A DNA stretch of 64,000 nt from Cenococcum geophilum 1.58 (Eukaryota > Ascomycota > Dothideomycetes > Gloniales > Gloniaceae): the NCBI GenBank assembly GCA_001692895.1, contig KV748195.1, positions 1,054,001 through 1,118,000 on the forward strand, in the 5' to 3' direction. Under the pieces are notes generated by a model. That model did not search any database, was not told where the DNA came from, and saw nothing but the letters and a program-made list of their open reading frames with translations. This document shows, one piece after another, positions 1-10,126 of this stretch. Every line of letters starts with the position of its first letter. Within the stretch, counting starts at the first letter, position 1. The translations under genes and the position numbers were made by a program.

Positions 1-1090
1 GGAGCTAAATATAAACTTATTAATATACGATCCTTACCTCCTATAGAGCAACACTCCTAACTACTTTAGTATTATTAGCCTTTAAACTAACGACACCCTA
101 TTCCTGGCTAATACTACCTTTATAGACGCGGAGCAATAACATCTAGAAAAGGCTTACTTTCTCGCAAAAGAACGCGAGCAACTTATGGTTAAGTAATTAC
201 TTAAATTTAACGGATGCATTATTTAACTCTCTTAAGAAGGCAATATTATAATAACCTAGGAACACTAGTGCAAGAACCTAAATACGGTCCGCCTTAGCAA
301 GATAGCTATACCTACGAGCTTAAGAGGTATTGTCTGTAATGCACTGACTATAAAGGAATAATACGTTGCGTAACGCGCAAGAGGCGCGTATATTGCCTCT
401 ATATATTAACTAGAAGCTTCCTTCGACCTCTCCTTTACTGCCTAGGTAATTAACCCTAAGAAGGAAGATATTATAGTACTTAATAAACGACTATAATTGC
501 AGATTAATAATCTAATAAGAGGCCTTATGTTTATTAAATTGGATATTAACATATTACGCCTACTTACCTTTACTAACGCCTTATTCGCTAATAATAAGGA
601 CCTCTCGTTATAAATAGGATATGTACTAGTATTAAAGGACGTATTACATAAGGCTAATATTATCTACTGGTCGTTAATTAAGTATAAGAGAGTTACTAGA
701 AGTGTACTAGCCTTAGAACTCTACGTAATGGCCTACGGATTTGATATTGGTGCCGCAGTTAAGTTAACCGTTAAATAACTCCTACAGATCGAACTCCTAC
801 TCGTACTTTGCACTAACTTAAAATTACTCTATAAATGTCTTGTTAAGCTAGGCACTATATAAGAGAAACGCCTTATAATAGACGTTATATATCTTCGTTA
901 GTTATATAAATGTAGAGAGATTACGGAAGTTAAATAGATTGATGGTAATAGCAACTCTACTAACTTAATAACTAAGAGTAAGGCATCTATAGCCCTTAAG
1001 AAGTTAATTAATACCAATTACTTAGAACTATAGGCTATGGAGTAGGTAGAACGGAAGGACATTTAATGCGAAAGGAGATTTAATATAAAG
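1..1090 (+). pseudogene. Copia-3 relic: RIP-degraded Ty1/Copia pol 3' end (RNase H)
   Basis: Broken reading of a Ty1/Copia polyprotein, cut by the window start. Between about 540 and 1020 the + strand reads as a fungal Copia RNase H: a segment near 580-610 translates as LFANNKDLSL*IGYVLVL, followed by KANIIYWS and by an LVLCTN-type motif near 800. Stops sit where CAA, CAG or TGG are expected, the RIP signature, so nothing here can be expressed as protein. The 5' part and the left LTR lie outside the window. No intact frame remains. The family assignment rests on the order of RNase H motifs. Confidence 0.75.
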
Positions 1091-1458
1091 AAGTTAAAAG
1101 CAGTAATATGTTAAAATACACTTACTATTATAAGAGAGGTTCTATTGGTTTTCTAGTATTTAAAAGAGTTACTAGTGTAGGAAGACGGGTAGGTAGAATA
1201 TAGCAGAATGCGATAGGGTGGCAGAATATAGCAGAATGCGGTAGGGTGGTAGTATAAAATTCTGCCAGCCCTATCGTTGAACGGACTAATTAGGATTTTC
1301 TATACCGGGCATAGAAAATCGCTATTGGCTTGACTAAGGGCGGTAAGCGGAACTAATATCTTTGCAATGAAAATAGGGAGGCGTGTAAATAGAACTTTAA
1401 GAATCCAACTATACACCGCACTGCACGTATATTACGTCTATTGCACTATGTTAAAGCA
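1091..1458. other. Copia-3 3' flank with 28-bp direct repeat and hairpin
   Basis: No gene. It carries two tandem copies of a 27-28 bp unit containing AGAATATAGCAGAATGCG (1195-1222 and 1223-1249), followed at about 1259-1276 by ATTCTGCCAGCCCTATCG. That last stretch is nearly the reverse complement of CGATAGGGTGGCAGAAT inside the repeat, so the region can fold into a hairpin. It may include the remains of the Copia-3 3' LTR, but I could not find a second LTR copy to prove it. Confidence 0.45.
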
Positions 1459-1668
1459 TACCAACAGTTAGTTAAGGTATAGGCATAGTAAAAGGGACGC
1501 GCAAGCCTATAATTGGATTGTTTATAAATAAGAATCTAAAGCTAAGGAAAGGAAAGGAGACGAGAAGTAGCGCCGTTTGATATTTTATAAGATCTTCGTG
1601 TTACATAACCGCAATATACGGCAATTTGTGGCAACTTGCCAGTGCGAAGTTCTGCTAGTGCCGTAACA
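1459..1668 (-). mobile_element. Gypsy-1-type LTR, minus orientation
   Basis: About 210 bp matching the other Gypsy-1 LTRs of this window (for example 36931-37153). It contains the shared blocks GTTAGTTAAGGTATAGGCA, AAGGGACGCG, AGAATCTAAAGCTA and TAGCGCCGTTTGATATT, and ends GTGCCGTAACA. The reverse complement therefore begins TGTTACGGCAC, the family's LTR start. It is followed by a C-rich run (CCCCCTTTTT), as expected for a polypurine tract on the minus strand. The exact left end is approximate because the first bases are diverged. Confidence 0.75.
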
Positions 1669-2369
1669 CCCCCTTTTTATCTTTATCCTTAAAGATATAG
1701 CATTTCTATTTTTAATTTAATATTCTTTATTATTTCTAATACTTTTTATTAAATTTTTAGTATCTAATTATTATAACTGGCTAGTAACTGCTATACTATT
1801 ACTTAGTAAAGTTATATTATTCTATTCCTATTAAAAGGAGAAAAAGTTAATTTATATTATAATGACAGCTCTATCTAATTACTAACCTTTTTTATATACT
1901 AAGTATACGTAACTAAATATACGATTATCCTATAATATTTAATCTATTTCTAATACTAAGTATATACATTTTATAATTTTTTATAGGCGTTTAGTACCTT
2001 ATCTAATTTATTATAAGGTCTTGTGTTTAATCTACTGCATTTTATTTTAAAGATAAGTTAGCCTTAGCCCTAGCTAAGGTATAAAAACTCTAAAATAATA
2101 GGGAGCGAATTTACGCTAAAGAGTAGAGAGTATTTAAGGTTTAATTGGCTGCTTATACTTAGTTACATTATTTTAAAAAGGAGTATAAAAAGGTACGCTC
2201 TAAAGAGTTACGTCTTATTAAGTAGGGTCTTTATATGCTTAAGGCTAAGGAGGCTAAAAAGGATTATAATTAAGAAGAGACGGAAATAGTTTATATGCTA
2301 GTAGTAGATCCCTTAAATAACCTAGCTTGTCTATTACCTTTAACTAATCCCTTTAGTTTTAGCTTCTTT
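1669..2369. other. AT-rich RIP-degraded sequence, unassigned
   Basis: No recognisable gene. It is strongly AT-rich with no open frame. Its position between a minus-oriented LTR and a minus-oriented pol fragment suggests it is the 3' untranslated or terminal portion of the same degraded Gypsy element, but I found no matching copy elsewhere in the window. Confidence 0.4.
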
Positions 2370-2960
2370 TTAATATTACCTAACATATTCTTCTCTAATA
2401 CTTTTATACACGTTTAATAGTATTTTTTAAATCCTATAGTAGTTTCTAGGTAGTCTTATTATGGCCTATCTGCTTTACTTTATACTATCTTTTATTATTA
2501 ATATTCTTATAACTAATAATCTTTAAAACCTACTATTTATCTTTCTTTTATCCTTTATATATATCTACTTTATAAACTAGTAGCCCTATATCTCTATATG
2601 CTAGCTTTAGTATTATAATATACTATATAGAGTAGATTCTTATTCTTGCTAATAAGTTAAGTCTATATATAACTTCTAAAATCTTAGCTATAATTTTAAA
2701 TAGTCCTAGTCTAATATAGTCTTATTTCTTACTTAGTCATTAACTCGTAAAATTTTTATATAATAGCTATACTTTATCCTTATCCTTTAGATCTAGTCCC
2801 TTAAATCTCTTAGTATTATAGTACTTTTTTCTTTTATACTAATTTTACTCTAAAGTAGAGGTCCTTATAAAGATTTATTAGAGTCTTTATTCTCTATTTT
2901 ACTATTCTACTTATTTTCTTTACTTATTATAGTAATAATAATATCTTAAGCTTTTACCCG
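2370..2960 (-). pseudogene. Gypsy pol C-terminal fragment (integrase end and chromodomain), RIP-degraded
   Basis: The reverse complement of this block is collinear with 16120-16690 of the Gypsy-2 element. Shared blocks include AAGTACTATAATACTAAGAG, the GATAAAGTATA region, TTAGACTAGGAC and AAAGATTATTAGTTATAAGG. It is the end of the integrase and the beginning of the chromodomain of a Gypsy polyprotein read on the minus strand. It stops abruptly near 2960, where the sequence changes to GC-rich DNA. The adjoining LTR (1459-1668) is of Gypsy-1 type, so the element is either a chimera or two overlapping insertions. Confidence 0.7.
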
Positions 2961-3100
2961 TAATTTGCCTAAAATAGTAAATACCAACATCTCTCCGAAC
3001 CCCTTCCGGGACGAGCCCTCTATAATCCCCCGCTACCGTAAGGTAATGGAGGGGGCTGACCGCAAGGAGGGGGCTGACCGCAAGAAGGGGGGGGGGGCAA
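2961..3100 (+). repeat. G-rich duplicated block ending in a polypurine tract
   Basis: Boundary between AT-rich repeat DNA and the O-methyltransferase island. A unit containing GGAGGGGGCTGACCGCAAG is present twice in tandem (about 3048-3083), and the block ends in a run of 12 G followed by CAA. This resembles the polypurine tract that precedes a retrotransposon 3' LTR, and TGTAAGGG follows at once. The G-runs could also form a G-quadruplex. Confidence 0.5.
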
Positions 3101-3470
3101 TGTAAGGGATATTCTTGCGATCAAGCCGGCTCCAAGTGGAGACTATTTGGCTGTCAGCCATAGAGCTGTCGAGACTTAATCGCAGGCGATTGTCTCCAAG
3201 ACTGATCGTATGCGATCAAGTCTTACCCCACCAGCAGACGCTCTTTTCCTACCTAAAATAGGCCCTTTTCCCCACTGGGTTTTGGCCATGGGTTGGGGTT
3301 TTTATCGAGGCTGCTTGGCTGGTCCTTTTCCCCCATTTCTTTATTTCCCTGTACAAGCAAGGCTTCTGCACTGCTTACCTTTCTATACATAGAATCAATC
3401 TATTGGGATACGGGCTGGGGGCCAGCCCTAACCAAGGGGGGGCAATGTAAGGGTACTTTTGGTCCCTTAC
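3101..3470 (+). mobile_element. Putative un-RIPped LTR fragment(s) upstream of the O-methyltransferase
   Basis: Two LTR-like starts lie 345 bp apart: TGTAAGGGAT at 3101 and TGTAAGGGTA at 3446. Each is preceded by a G-run plus CAA, as a polypurine tract would be, and TCCCTTAC at about 3463-3470 could be the inverted LTR end. Base composition is normal (not RIP-mutated). No coding domain was found, so this may be a solo or partial LTR. The family is not recognised and no second copy occurs in the window. Confidence 0.35.
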
Positions 3471-3917
3471 TCGGCTACATCCCGGGAGCTCTCAAGGGCT
3501 GCCAAGGCTAGCCTCATTACCATATCGTCCTCTTCCATCGACTCTCCTTGTGACTCATGCTCGGCTTGCCTGCTCCCTACCGTACACCCTGGCAATGTGC
3601 CTTTCAGTGTCTCGCTTCCTGGGGTCCCGCGTTATCGGTGACCCCGCTCGACTTTTCCGTGGCCCCGCTGACCTGCACAGCGAATTTTCCCGTGACGCTG
3701 AGCTGCGCCCCGAAATCAACCGAGCCTCGGAGTTCCGTCCATTCGGCGGGTCGGCGTTTAAGATCGCCGAGGAAGGCACTCCCACCAAGATAATGGTTCG
3801 TACACCCCGCATATAAGTACGTTGGTAGAGGTATCTGAGTGTTGACCGTTGTCGAAAAACATATCCGAACGCCTTGTTTAGCACCTATATAAAGAGTGTG
3901 GAATCTTGTCAGCTGCT
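3471..3917 (+). promoter_or_regulatory. Upstream region of the O-methyltransferase gene
   Basis: GC-rich, un-RIPped DNA with no supported gene; short frames on both strands here overlap each other and carry no recognised domain. A TATA-like TATATAAA lies at 3886-3893, only 25 nt before the ATG at 3918. That is close for a fungal promoter, so transcription may start from a site further upstream. The region 3600-3800 is rich in GACC/CCCGC blocks but shows no clear operator. Confidence 0.4.
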
Positions 3918-5239
3918 ATGTCGGGAGCAGCGTCCAGTGGGCCTCCACCTCTCGAACCTCCTTTTCCAGTTCTTTCGTCTTTGTCAACAGCCATTCAAGC
4001 CTCAATAAGCCAATATGAAAAAGCGAATACACCCTCAGAGAAAGCGCAAACCCTCCAAGAGCTTCAAACAGCTTCAACTAAACTCTCTAGACTCACAGCA
4101 CCCATACACCAGCAATTCATAGAACTGAATTTCAGGCCCAATGTTAACGTTGCGGTCCGTATCGCAGTGGAGATGGGGCTTTTTGGCGCCTTGCCGCTCT
4201 CTGACGAGCCCTTGGTAGTAGCGGAGCTTGCAAAGAAGACCAATGCTGAGGAAGAATTTGTCCTGCGCATATCACGCGTGCTTGGCGCATTTGATATTCT
4301 TCAGGAATCAGACTCCTCATCTGGGCTCCTGGCTTACAGCCATACACCGCTCTCACGATTCTTAACCACCCCTCCCGCGCAAGCATCGACTAGGCACCTA
4401 TTCGATAACATGTTGCAGGGGCACGTCCTCTCGGCTGGAAAGTACTATCTCAAACACGGGTTTAAGAATCCTGAAGATGCTAAGAACAGTCCCTTTACTT
4501 TCGCTCATAGCACCCATGATGCCAGTGTTTTCGATATCCTGGAAACGATGCCGGAGCGAATGGCAATTTTTAATAGTGCAATGACTATCACTGCTGTTCT
4601 TGGGCTGAATGAGGTCGTGACTTCGTATCCATTTGACCATTTGGAAGCAAATGCGGAGGGTCTCGTACTGGTAGACGTAGGTGGAGGGAAAGGTCACGTT
4701 ATCAATGAAATTCGAAGCGTCTATCCTCATATGAAAGGCAGGATTGTTCTGGAGGATATGAAAGTAGTGCTGGAGGGCGGCACTGTGGTCCCTGAGGGTG
4801 AAGTCGCCCTGCAACCATACGACTTCTTTAAGGAGCAACAGCCTATTAAGGGTGAGTTAGTAATTGTCTAAATGCATTCCATGATTAACTCCTACAAAAC
4901 TGGTATGTTAACTGACTGGTATTAGGGGCAAACTACTTCTTCAAGTCAATCTTCCATGATTGGCCCGATAGCTATTGTCTTCAAATCCTGAGCAATCTTG
5001 CCCCGGCTATGCGAGGCTATTCGCATTCTCGACTACTCATTTGTGACCTTGTATTGCCAGATCGCAATCCCGATGTAGGAAAGGCCCTCCGAGATATTCA
5101 TATGCTTCTTATTGCCGGTAAGGAGCGGAACGTTGGGCAATGGCATCGTTTGCTTGGCCAGGGTGGATTCAGGATTTTAAAGATCCATGGAATAAACAAT
5201 GCGAATAGCAGCATTATCGAAGCTGTCCTAGACGAGTAG
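3918..5239 (+). CDS. SAM-dependent O-methyltransferase (fungal secondary-metabolism type), two exons
   Basis: Predicted to transfer a methyl group from S-adenosylmethionine to a hydroxyl of a small aromatic or polyketide substrate in the cytosol; the substrate is unknown. Exons are 3918-4851 and 4926-5239, joined by a 74-nt GT-AG intron, giving 415 aa, a normal family length. The N-terminal part (about 60-170) is the dimerisation/winged-helix domain (VAVRIAVEMGLFGAL). The C-terminal Rossmann domain has the SAM motif VDVGGGKGH (252-260). Splicing creates the family signature YFFKSIFHDWPD (315-326), in which His322 matches the catalytic base of this family, and GKER (376-379) supplies the second conserved acidic site. 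Without splicing the frame stops at 4871 and loses these motifs. ATG 3918 is the first in-frame ATG; the frame also opens from a TTG at 3906, unlikely as a eukaryotic start. It is flanked by degraded transposons with no pathway genes nearby, so it looks like an orphan of a secondary-metabolite locus. Coding integrity is complete. Confidence 0.92.
4852..4925 (+). other. Spliceosomal intron of the O-methyltransferase gene
   Basis: 74 nt. Donor GTGAGT at 4852, acceptor TTAG ending at 4925, and a branch-point-like ACTGAC about 12 nt upstream of the acceptor. All are typical of short filamentous-ascomycete introns. It interrupts a Gly codon (phase 1), and removing it restores the frame into KGANYFFKSIFHDWPD. 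Confidence 0.9.
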
Positions 5240-5833
5240 ATGTACTAGTAGCCAGAATCGTAGAAAGATGTCTACTTGATCGTAAAAGTCATTCCCAACC
5301 TAGGAATATTACATATTCAGTATTCGACCGAGAAGATGTCATACTATTACGTGAACGAGCACCCATTCCTTTATTACCGAGAGTCTTGCGGAGTTAACTT
5401 GAGACTGTCTTGCAATGATAATAAAAAGAGTAATAGTTGCCTACAACCGTCTATCTACACGGAATGATAGCAGAACCATTACTGGACTATATATATTTCC
5501 ATGAAGTTTCCACAACCATTTTGTGAGTCTTACGATCTTGCAACTTGACCCCTGCTTCTCTAAATTAATTGTATAATGGCTTAAAATTGCACTTAGAATT
5601 AAACATAAGGAAATATACTATAATTAATATCCGAATATAATAAATACCTTTTCTCTAATCTAGTGCACTTTATAAGACAATAGATTATATAATAATTATA
5701 TAATAATTGCTTTACTATTTTATCACTTTTTAATAAATTATTATTTAAGCTTAAAAACTAGAGCTATTTAAAAATCTTTATTAAATTAAATATTAAATAT
5801 ATATAAGGTAATAACTTCTATGCTACCTAAGTA
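5240..5833 (+). other. 3' flank of the O-methyltransferase grading into AT-rich DNA
   Basis: Probable 3' untranslated region followed by repeat DNA. An AATAAA hexamer lies at 5420-5425, about 180 nt after the stop, and could serve polyadenylation. A 63-codon frame at 5276-5467 has no recognisable domain and I do not call it. From about 5570 the sequence becomes strongly AT-rich. The last eight bases before the next feature are the hAT-2 target duplication CCTAAGTA (5826-5833). Confidence 0.5.
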
Positions 5834-8800
5834 CAGTGTGTCTAAGAGTTAGCGTCGCTGCCAGCGTCGCTGCCAAGAGGCTGATAACGTAAGCAGTTAG
5901 CGAGCTTATAGAGTTATAATAGTTAGTTAGCTATAAGACTGCAGCTAGCTGACAGCTCGCTGCCTTGGTGGTAAGATTTGGTGGTAAGTTAAAGCTTTTA
6001 GTAGAAGTTGAGGATATTTAAATCTTCGACTAAGATTATACGCCAAGCAATAAGAAACCTATGGGAATCTCTTGCTTAGCTATAGTAAATAAAGCATTTT
6101 CCCTAATATCTCTACTGCGCGCCGTAAGCCCGTTCCCCTATACCACCTATATAAAATGCAATATATATTATATTTTACGCGTTAACTAGGTAGTAGAGCT
6201 TCTTCCTCTACTTCTTCCTCTACTTCTTCCTTTACTTCTTTATTAAATCCATAATCTACGCGTTACTTAACTCTAGCACCGCGTAGGGTTTATAGATTAA
6301 CTGCTTCCTCCCCTCTTCTAATTAACGATGATACTAAATTGGGCGATTAAGATGATTCTGTATCGCGAGAGCCTCCTCTAGCTAACTAGAACTACGGCTA
6401 TATCTTTCCTATTAATTAGGGTAATCTCTACTTAATAATATACGGCAAGCTTACTAGTAAATATGGATACCGAGTTACTAATAAGCGGTTGCTATTAAGT
6501 AAAGCTCCTATATTACCAATATGGAAGCATAGGGCAGACCTTTTTTAGGACGGTCCTTTAGGTAAAAAAAGGCTCTAGCTGTATAAGCTTTGCTATCTAG
6601 CTTAAAGACTAGGTGCTTTACTTACAATTAACGGCAACAATTATATTAACGGCTATTTAAAATTAAAGCACGACCTTACTATTAGCCCTAAAAGTTATAG
6701 TGGTAGAATATAACTACTAGCCGCAGAAGCTTTAGCTTCTGCTTCCGCTGACAGTTATAAACGCTAGCCGTTCTAGGCAGCTGGCTACGTTTAAGCCTAT
6801 ATTAATTGGACAATTCTATAAGATATTACCTTTTGTTAAGCTATAAGTCCTTCTACGCGTACTCTGCTGATATTTAACCGTCCTTAGATCTAAGACTGTC
6901 TTATAAAGGCGCCTATATTACTAAGCAATTGGATTAAAACCGTATTTAAATAGCGACGCGTTAATATTAAAGACCTCCTCCTTACCGCACTTAGTAAAAT
7001 TAATCTTACCTATGATATCTGGACATCTATAAACGGAATGTCACTACTTAGTATAGTGGCTTATTTCATTAACAAAGGTAAAAGGCTTTAATTAGTGCTT
7101 TTGGGCCTTTCGCGACTATAAGGATTATACTCTACTAAGAATATAGCAACGGCTCTAGTGTCGGTGATTTAAAAGTATCAATTTAATTATAAGCTTGGCT
7201 CCTTAATAACCGATAACGCTAGTAATAATAATGAGCTTTACGACTACCTCTTATAAAGCCTCTTAGTGGCCAAAAAGGAGCGGCTTTAGTGCGTTAGCTA
7301 TATTATTAACCTTATTGTTAAGGCTTTAATATACGGTAAAGGCGTAAGCAAGCTCGAACGCTCGATGATTGGCGCGAGCGACTACGTTAAATTTGATCTT
7401 ATGCGGCAGAGAGGCTTTATAGGCAAGCTTTATAATATCGTTAAATATATTATGCGATTAATAAAACACCGTAAGGACTTTGCTGAGAACTAGACTAAGG
7501 CCTGCATTAAGGATAATCTTTTTAATTAAGCAGAGCTTCTACTTATTAAGGATGGAGGCATTTAGTGGAATTCTACCTACTTTATACTCCGCTGTGCATT
7601 GCTTCTTTATAAAGCAATTAACAAATATCTACTAGCTTAGAGGAAGCCCGCTAATAATAGCTATGATTTATTTTAGGACGCGCTTGCTAACGAAGATTGG
7701 CAGCAGGTAGAGCAGCTTATTAAGATCCTAAAGCCTTTTATATTAGCTACTAAGCGCATAAAAGGTAACGCTAACAGTTTTAGTGTTAAAGGCTTATATG
7801 GCGCTCTATGGGAGTTAATTACTAATATAGAGCTCCTCTATTAAATCCTTTAGCGGACTTAGCTAAGCCTTAAAAATAAATATAACTCCTTCCTTAAATT
7901 AGGCGTTAACATGGCTATTAAAAAGATTAATAAATACTTTAATAAAATAAAGGCCGAGAGCCCTTATTATTTTGCCGCAGTAATCCTTTATCCGTCTCTT
8001 AAACGCGCCTACTTTCGCAATAAGTGGAAATAGTGGCCCTAGTGGTGGAAGCACGCTAAGCGGTGGATAGAGACTCTATTTAATAACTATATTAATAAGT
8101 AAGTAGATAAGGAAGATAAGGACCTAGCTAAGCTATAATGTAGGAAGGTTCCTTATAAATCTAATAACGATTTAGCTAATAAATATGCATAGTTCTTAGT
8201 CGTAGATAAGAGCCTTACTTCCTTAAAGTGCAATCAAAAGTGTATTAAGCTCGCTAGTGAGCTTGACCGCTACTATAACGTAGGCCTTAAGTTTATTAAG
8301 ATCTGTTTTGACGACGGCAATAAGCGGAACGATGTTGTGCCTAATCCTCTTAACTGGTGGCTTAAAATCAGTTAAATCCTTTATCTAACGCTTGCTAAGA
8401 TTGCTCTTAATATATTCTCTATACTAGTAATAAGCTCTATATATAAATAAGCCTTTAGTTAAGCTAAAAAGATTATTACTAATAAGCGTAATAGACTCTC
8501 GGCCGACACGATTGAAGTAGATTAATGTTAGAAGTGGTGGATAATTAAAGGCCTTTTATTAAGCAGTTTAATCGACTATATTAACTTTAATAGAGCTTTA
8601 ACTACACCCTGGTTGACGAGCTTAAATATTAATCTTACTGGCTATAAGCCAACCATAGAGGCAGAAAAGCTAGCTTAGTAAGGTACTTAATAGAGCTTTA
8701 TATTTAACTAAATCTAATATAGAAATAGAGCCTTTGGAGTCCTTACTACCGACTATTCTACCTACCTTTTAAGCCTCTACGGGTGCGGGACGAATTTGGC

Positions 8801-9061
8801 TATATTTGGATACTATATTAAGTAAATTAGGGCTGAATTTTAATTGGGTAATGTTGATATTTATATATAGAGAGGTGCTGCCAAAAATCCGAAATAAAAC
8901 ACCATAAAGTCTATACAAATTTCCTAATTAGGACAGCTAGCTGACAGCTTAACAGTTAGCTTACGTTGTCCAATAGCGAGCGGACAGCGAGCGATCCAAT
9001 TGACGCAGTCAGTTAGCTATTTTCCTCAAGCTCGCAGCTAAGCTAACTGTTGGATATACTG
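5834..9061 (+). mobile_element. hAT-2: complete hAT DNA transposon (3,228 bp) with 8-bp TSD
   Basis: The two flanking copies of CCTAAGTA (5826-5833 and 9062-9069) form a perfect 8-bp target-site duplication, the length diagnostic for hAT transposons. The terminal inverted repeats are similar: CAGTGTGTCTAAGAGTTAGC at the left and, read from the other strand, CAGTATATCCAACAGTTAGC at the right. Subterminal regions (5840-5990 and 8930-9050) are rich in GCTAACTG/CAGCTAGC-type repeats, the probable transposase binding sites. The internal region encodes a degraded transposase. Both ends are present, so the element is structurally complete but inactive. Confidence 0.93.
6170..8850 (+). pseudogene. 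hAT-2 transposase pseudogene (BED finger, RNase H-like core, dimerisation domain)
   Basis: Broken + strand transposase with premature stops of the TAG/TAA-for-CAG/TGG type. A BED zinc-finger-like region lies at about 6520-6670 (WKHRADLF, then YKLCYLA, then a Leu-Lys-x-x-His end). The catalytic core reads LITDNASNN near 7195-7230, followed by a Cys-x-x-x-Ile-x-Asn-Leu stretch corresponding to the hAT CxxH region and the FILATKRIKG region near 7735. The C-terminal dimerisation motif is LAKIALNIFSILVISSIYKQ, ending RNRLSAD, at about 8385-8510. RIP is milder here than in the Gypsy elements. The start codon is not resolved. Confidence 0.85.
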
Positions 9062-9069
9062 CCTAAGTA

Positions 9070-9245
9070 TTATATAAATCTATAAAAGATAGGCAAGTAA
9101 CTGGTAAGTTGCTATATATATTATATAAAGCAATATATAAGCGAAGTAATATCTTACCTAATAATATAAAATACTAAAAAAGGGTTTTAATCTTTATGTT
9201 TATTAAATAATTTAACTATATAGTTTAAAGTTTTAAAGTTTAACT
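9070..9245. other. AT-rich spacer
   Basis: Nothing recognisable. AT-rich, no open frame. The first eight bases after 9061 belong to the hAT-2 target duplication. Confidence 0.5.
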
Positions 9246-9481
9246 ATAACGTAAGGGATTAGGTTATAACGGTCGGCCTAGTTAAAACGGTTGGCTACTA
9301 CCGCCTTCCTAATTGGGCTTACTATAAGAACGGTTTAGAACACTAAAATACTGCCCCTTTTAGCGAGTGCACGAGCATTTTCCACCTCCCTTTAGCGAGC
9401 GCTCTAAAATTTTAAATTTAGTACACGTATCCAATCTTATTTAGTTACTACTAACTATATATAAGTAATTATAATAAATAA
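9246..9481. mobile_element. Pogo/Fot1-like terminal fragment (possible MITE)
   Basis: Begins TA-ACGTAAGGGATTAGGTTATA, which closely matches the start of the adjacent pogo-like element at 9484 (ACGTAAGCGATAGGGTTATA). Both are followed by ACGGTCGG. About 235 bp separate the two, and the block has no coding content. It may be a short non-autonomous copy or a truncated left end sitting beside a second insertion. Confidence 0.45.
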
Positions 9482-9780
9482 TTAACGTAAGCGATAGGGT
9501 TATAACGGTCGGTATAGCTATAAAAGTTCTTAATAAATTTCGTTTATACGCAGTTTTAATATTCTAAACCGTTAACGTAATTGGTAAGTATCCTGGCCAC
9601 GTAAGTATCCTAACTACCTTACCAAAAATCGCGAAATACGTAACGCGTTACTTAACTACTACCTTAATGGCCACGCCACAACAACAAGAAGCCCTTTTTT
9701 AAGAGGGTAGACTTAATCTAGCTATCTAAGCCTATAAGTAGGGCCAATTTTTAAGTTTCTAAGCCGCTACTAGCATGTAC
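9482..9780 (+). pseudogene. Pogo/Fot1-like transposase N-terminus, truncated
   Basis: The left terminal repeat (TA then ACGTAAGCGATAGGGTTATA) is followed by an ATG at 9669 whose frame reads MATPQQQEA, then a stop-interrupted helix-turn-helix stretch (NLAI*AYK*GQF). This resembles the N-terminal DNA-binding domain of Tc1/mariner-pogo transposases. It is cut at 9780 by the inverted LTR. The catalytic DDE part is not found on the far side of that insertion, so the remainder has been lost or moved. Confidence 0.55.
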
Positions 9781-10126
9781 TGTAACGGAACCTTATAGTA
9801 AGTACTACGGTAGGCTCGTTATTAGGCTAGGTATATAGGTAATATAAATTAAAGTTAACAACGTAATAATAACTAGTGGAGTAGTTGCCTAATAGATTAA
9901 CTTTAATTATATTCTGAGAATTACTATAAGGAAGGAACTATTTAGGTAGGGATTAAGGGTCCTTAAATATATAACCGTACTCCTATAAAATCCTTCTTAT
10001 ACGTAATATACGTAATATACGTATTATATATACATTCCCCTTATACACTATATATACTGCGTATAATGTTATATAACCTTAGCTACTACCCCTTATTATA
10101 TAGCTCTACTGGCTCTATCTTAGACC
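9781..10126 (-). repeat. Gypsy-2 LTR copy in inverted orientation, truncated
   Basis: Reverse complement of about 320 bp of the Gypsy-2 LTR seen intact at 17412-17803. It begins TGTAACGG, the inverted LTR end, and runs up to TCTTAGACCG at 10126, corresponding to CGGTCCAGAATAGAGCC near 17488. It lacks the outermost LTR bases and abuts head-to-head a forward LTR, making an imperfect palindrome of about 650 bp. Confidence 0.8.

Noticed and set aside
3555-3884. 109-codon minus-strand frame upstream of the O-methyltransferase, and overlapping + strand frames
   Set aside because: Mutually overlapping frames in GC-rich promoter DNA, no recognisable domain or splice context.
4398-4838. 146-codon minus-strand frame within the O-methyltransferase
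   Set aside because: Shadow of the real gene; the + strand carries the SAM motif and splice-restored signature.
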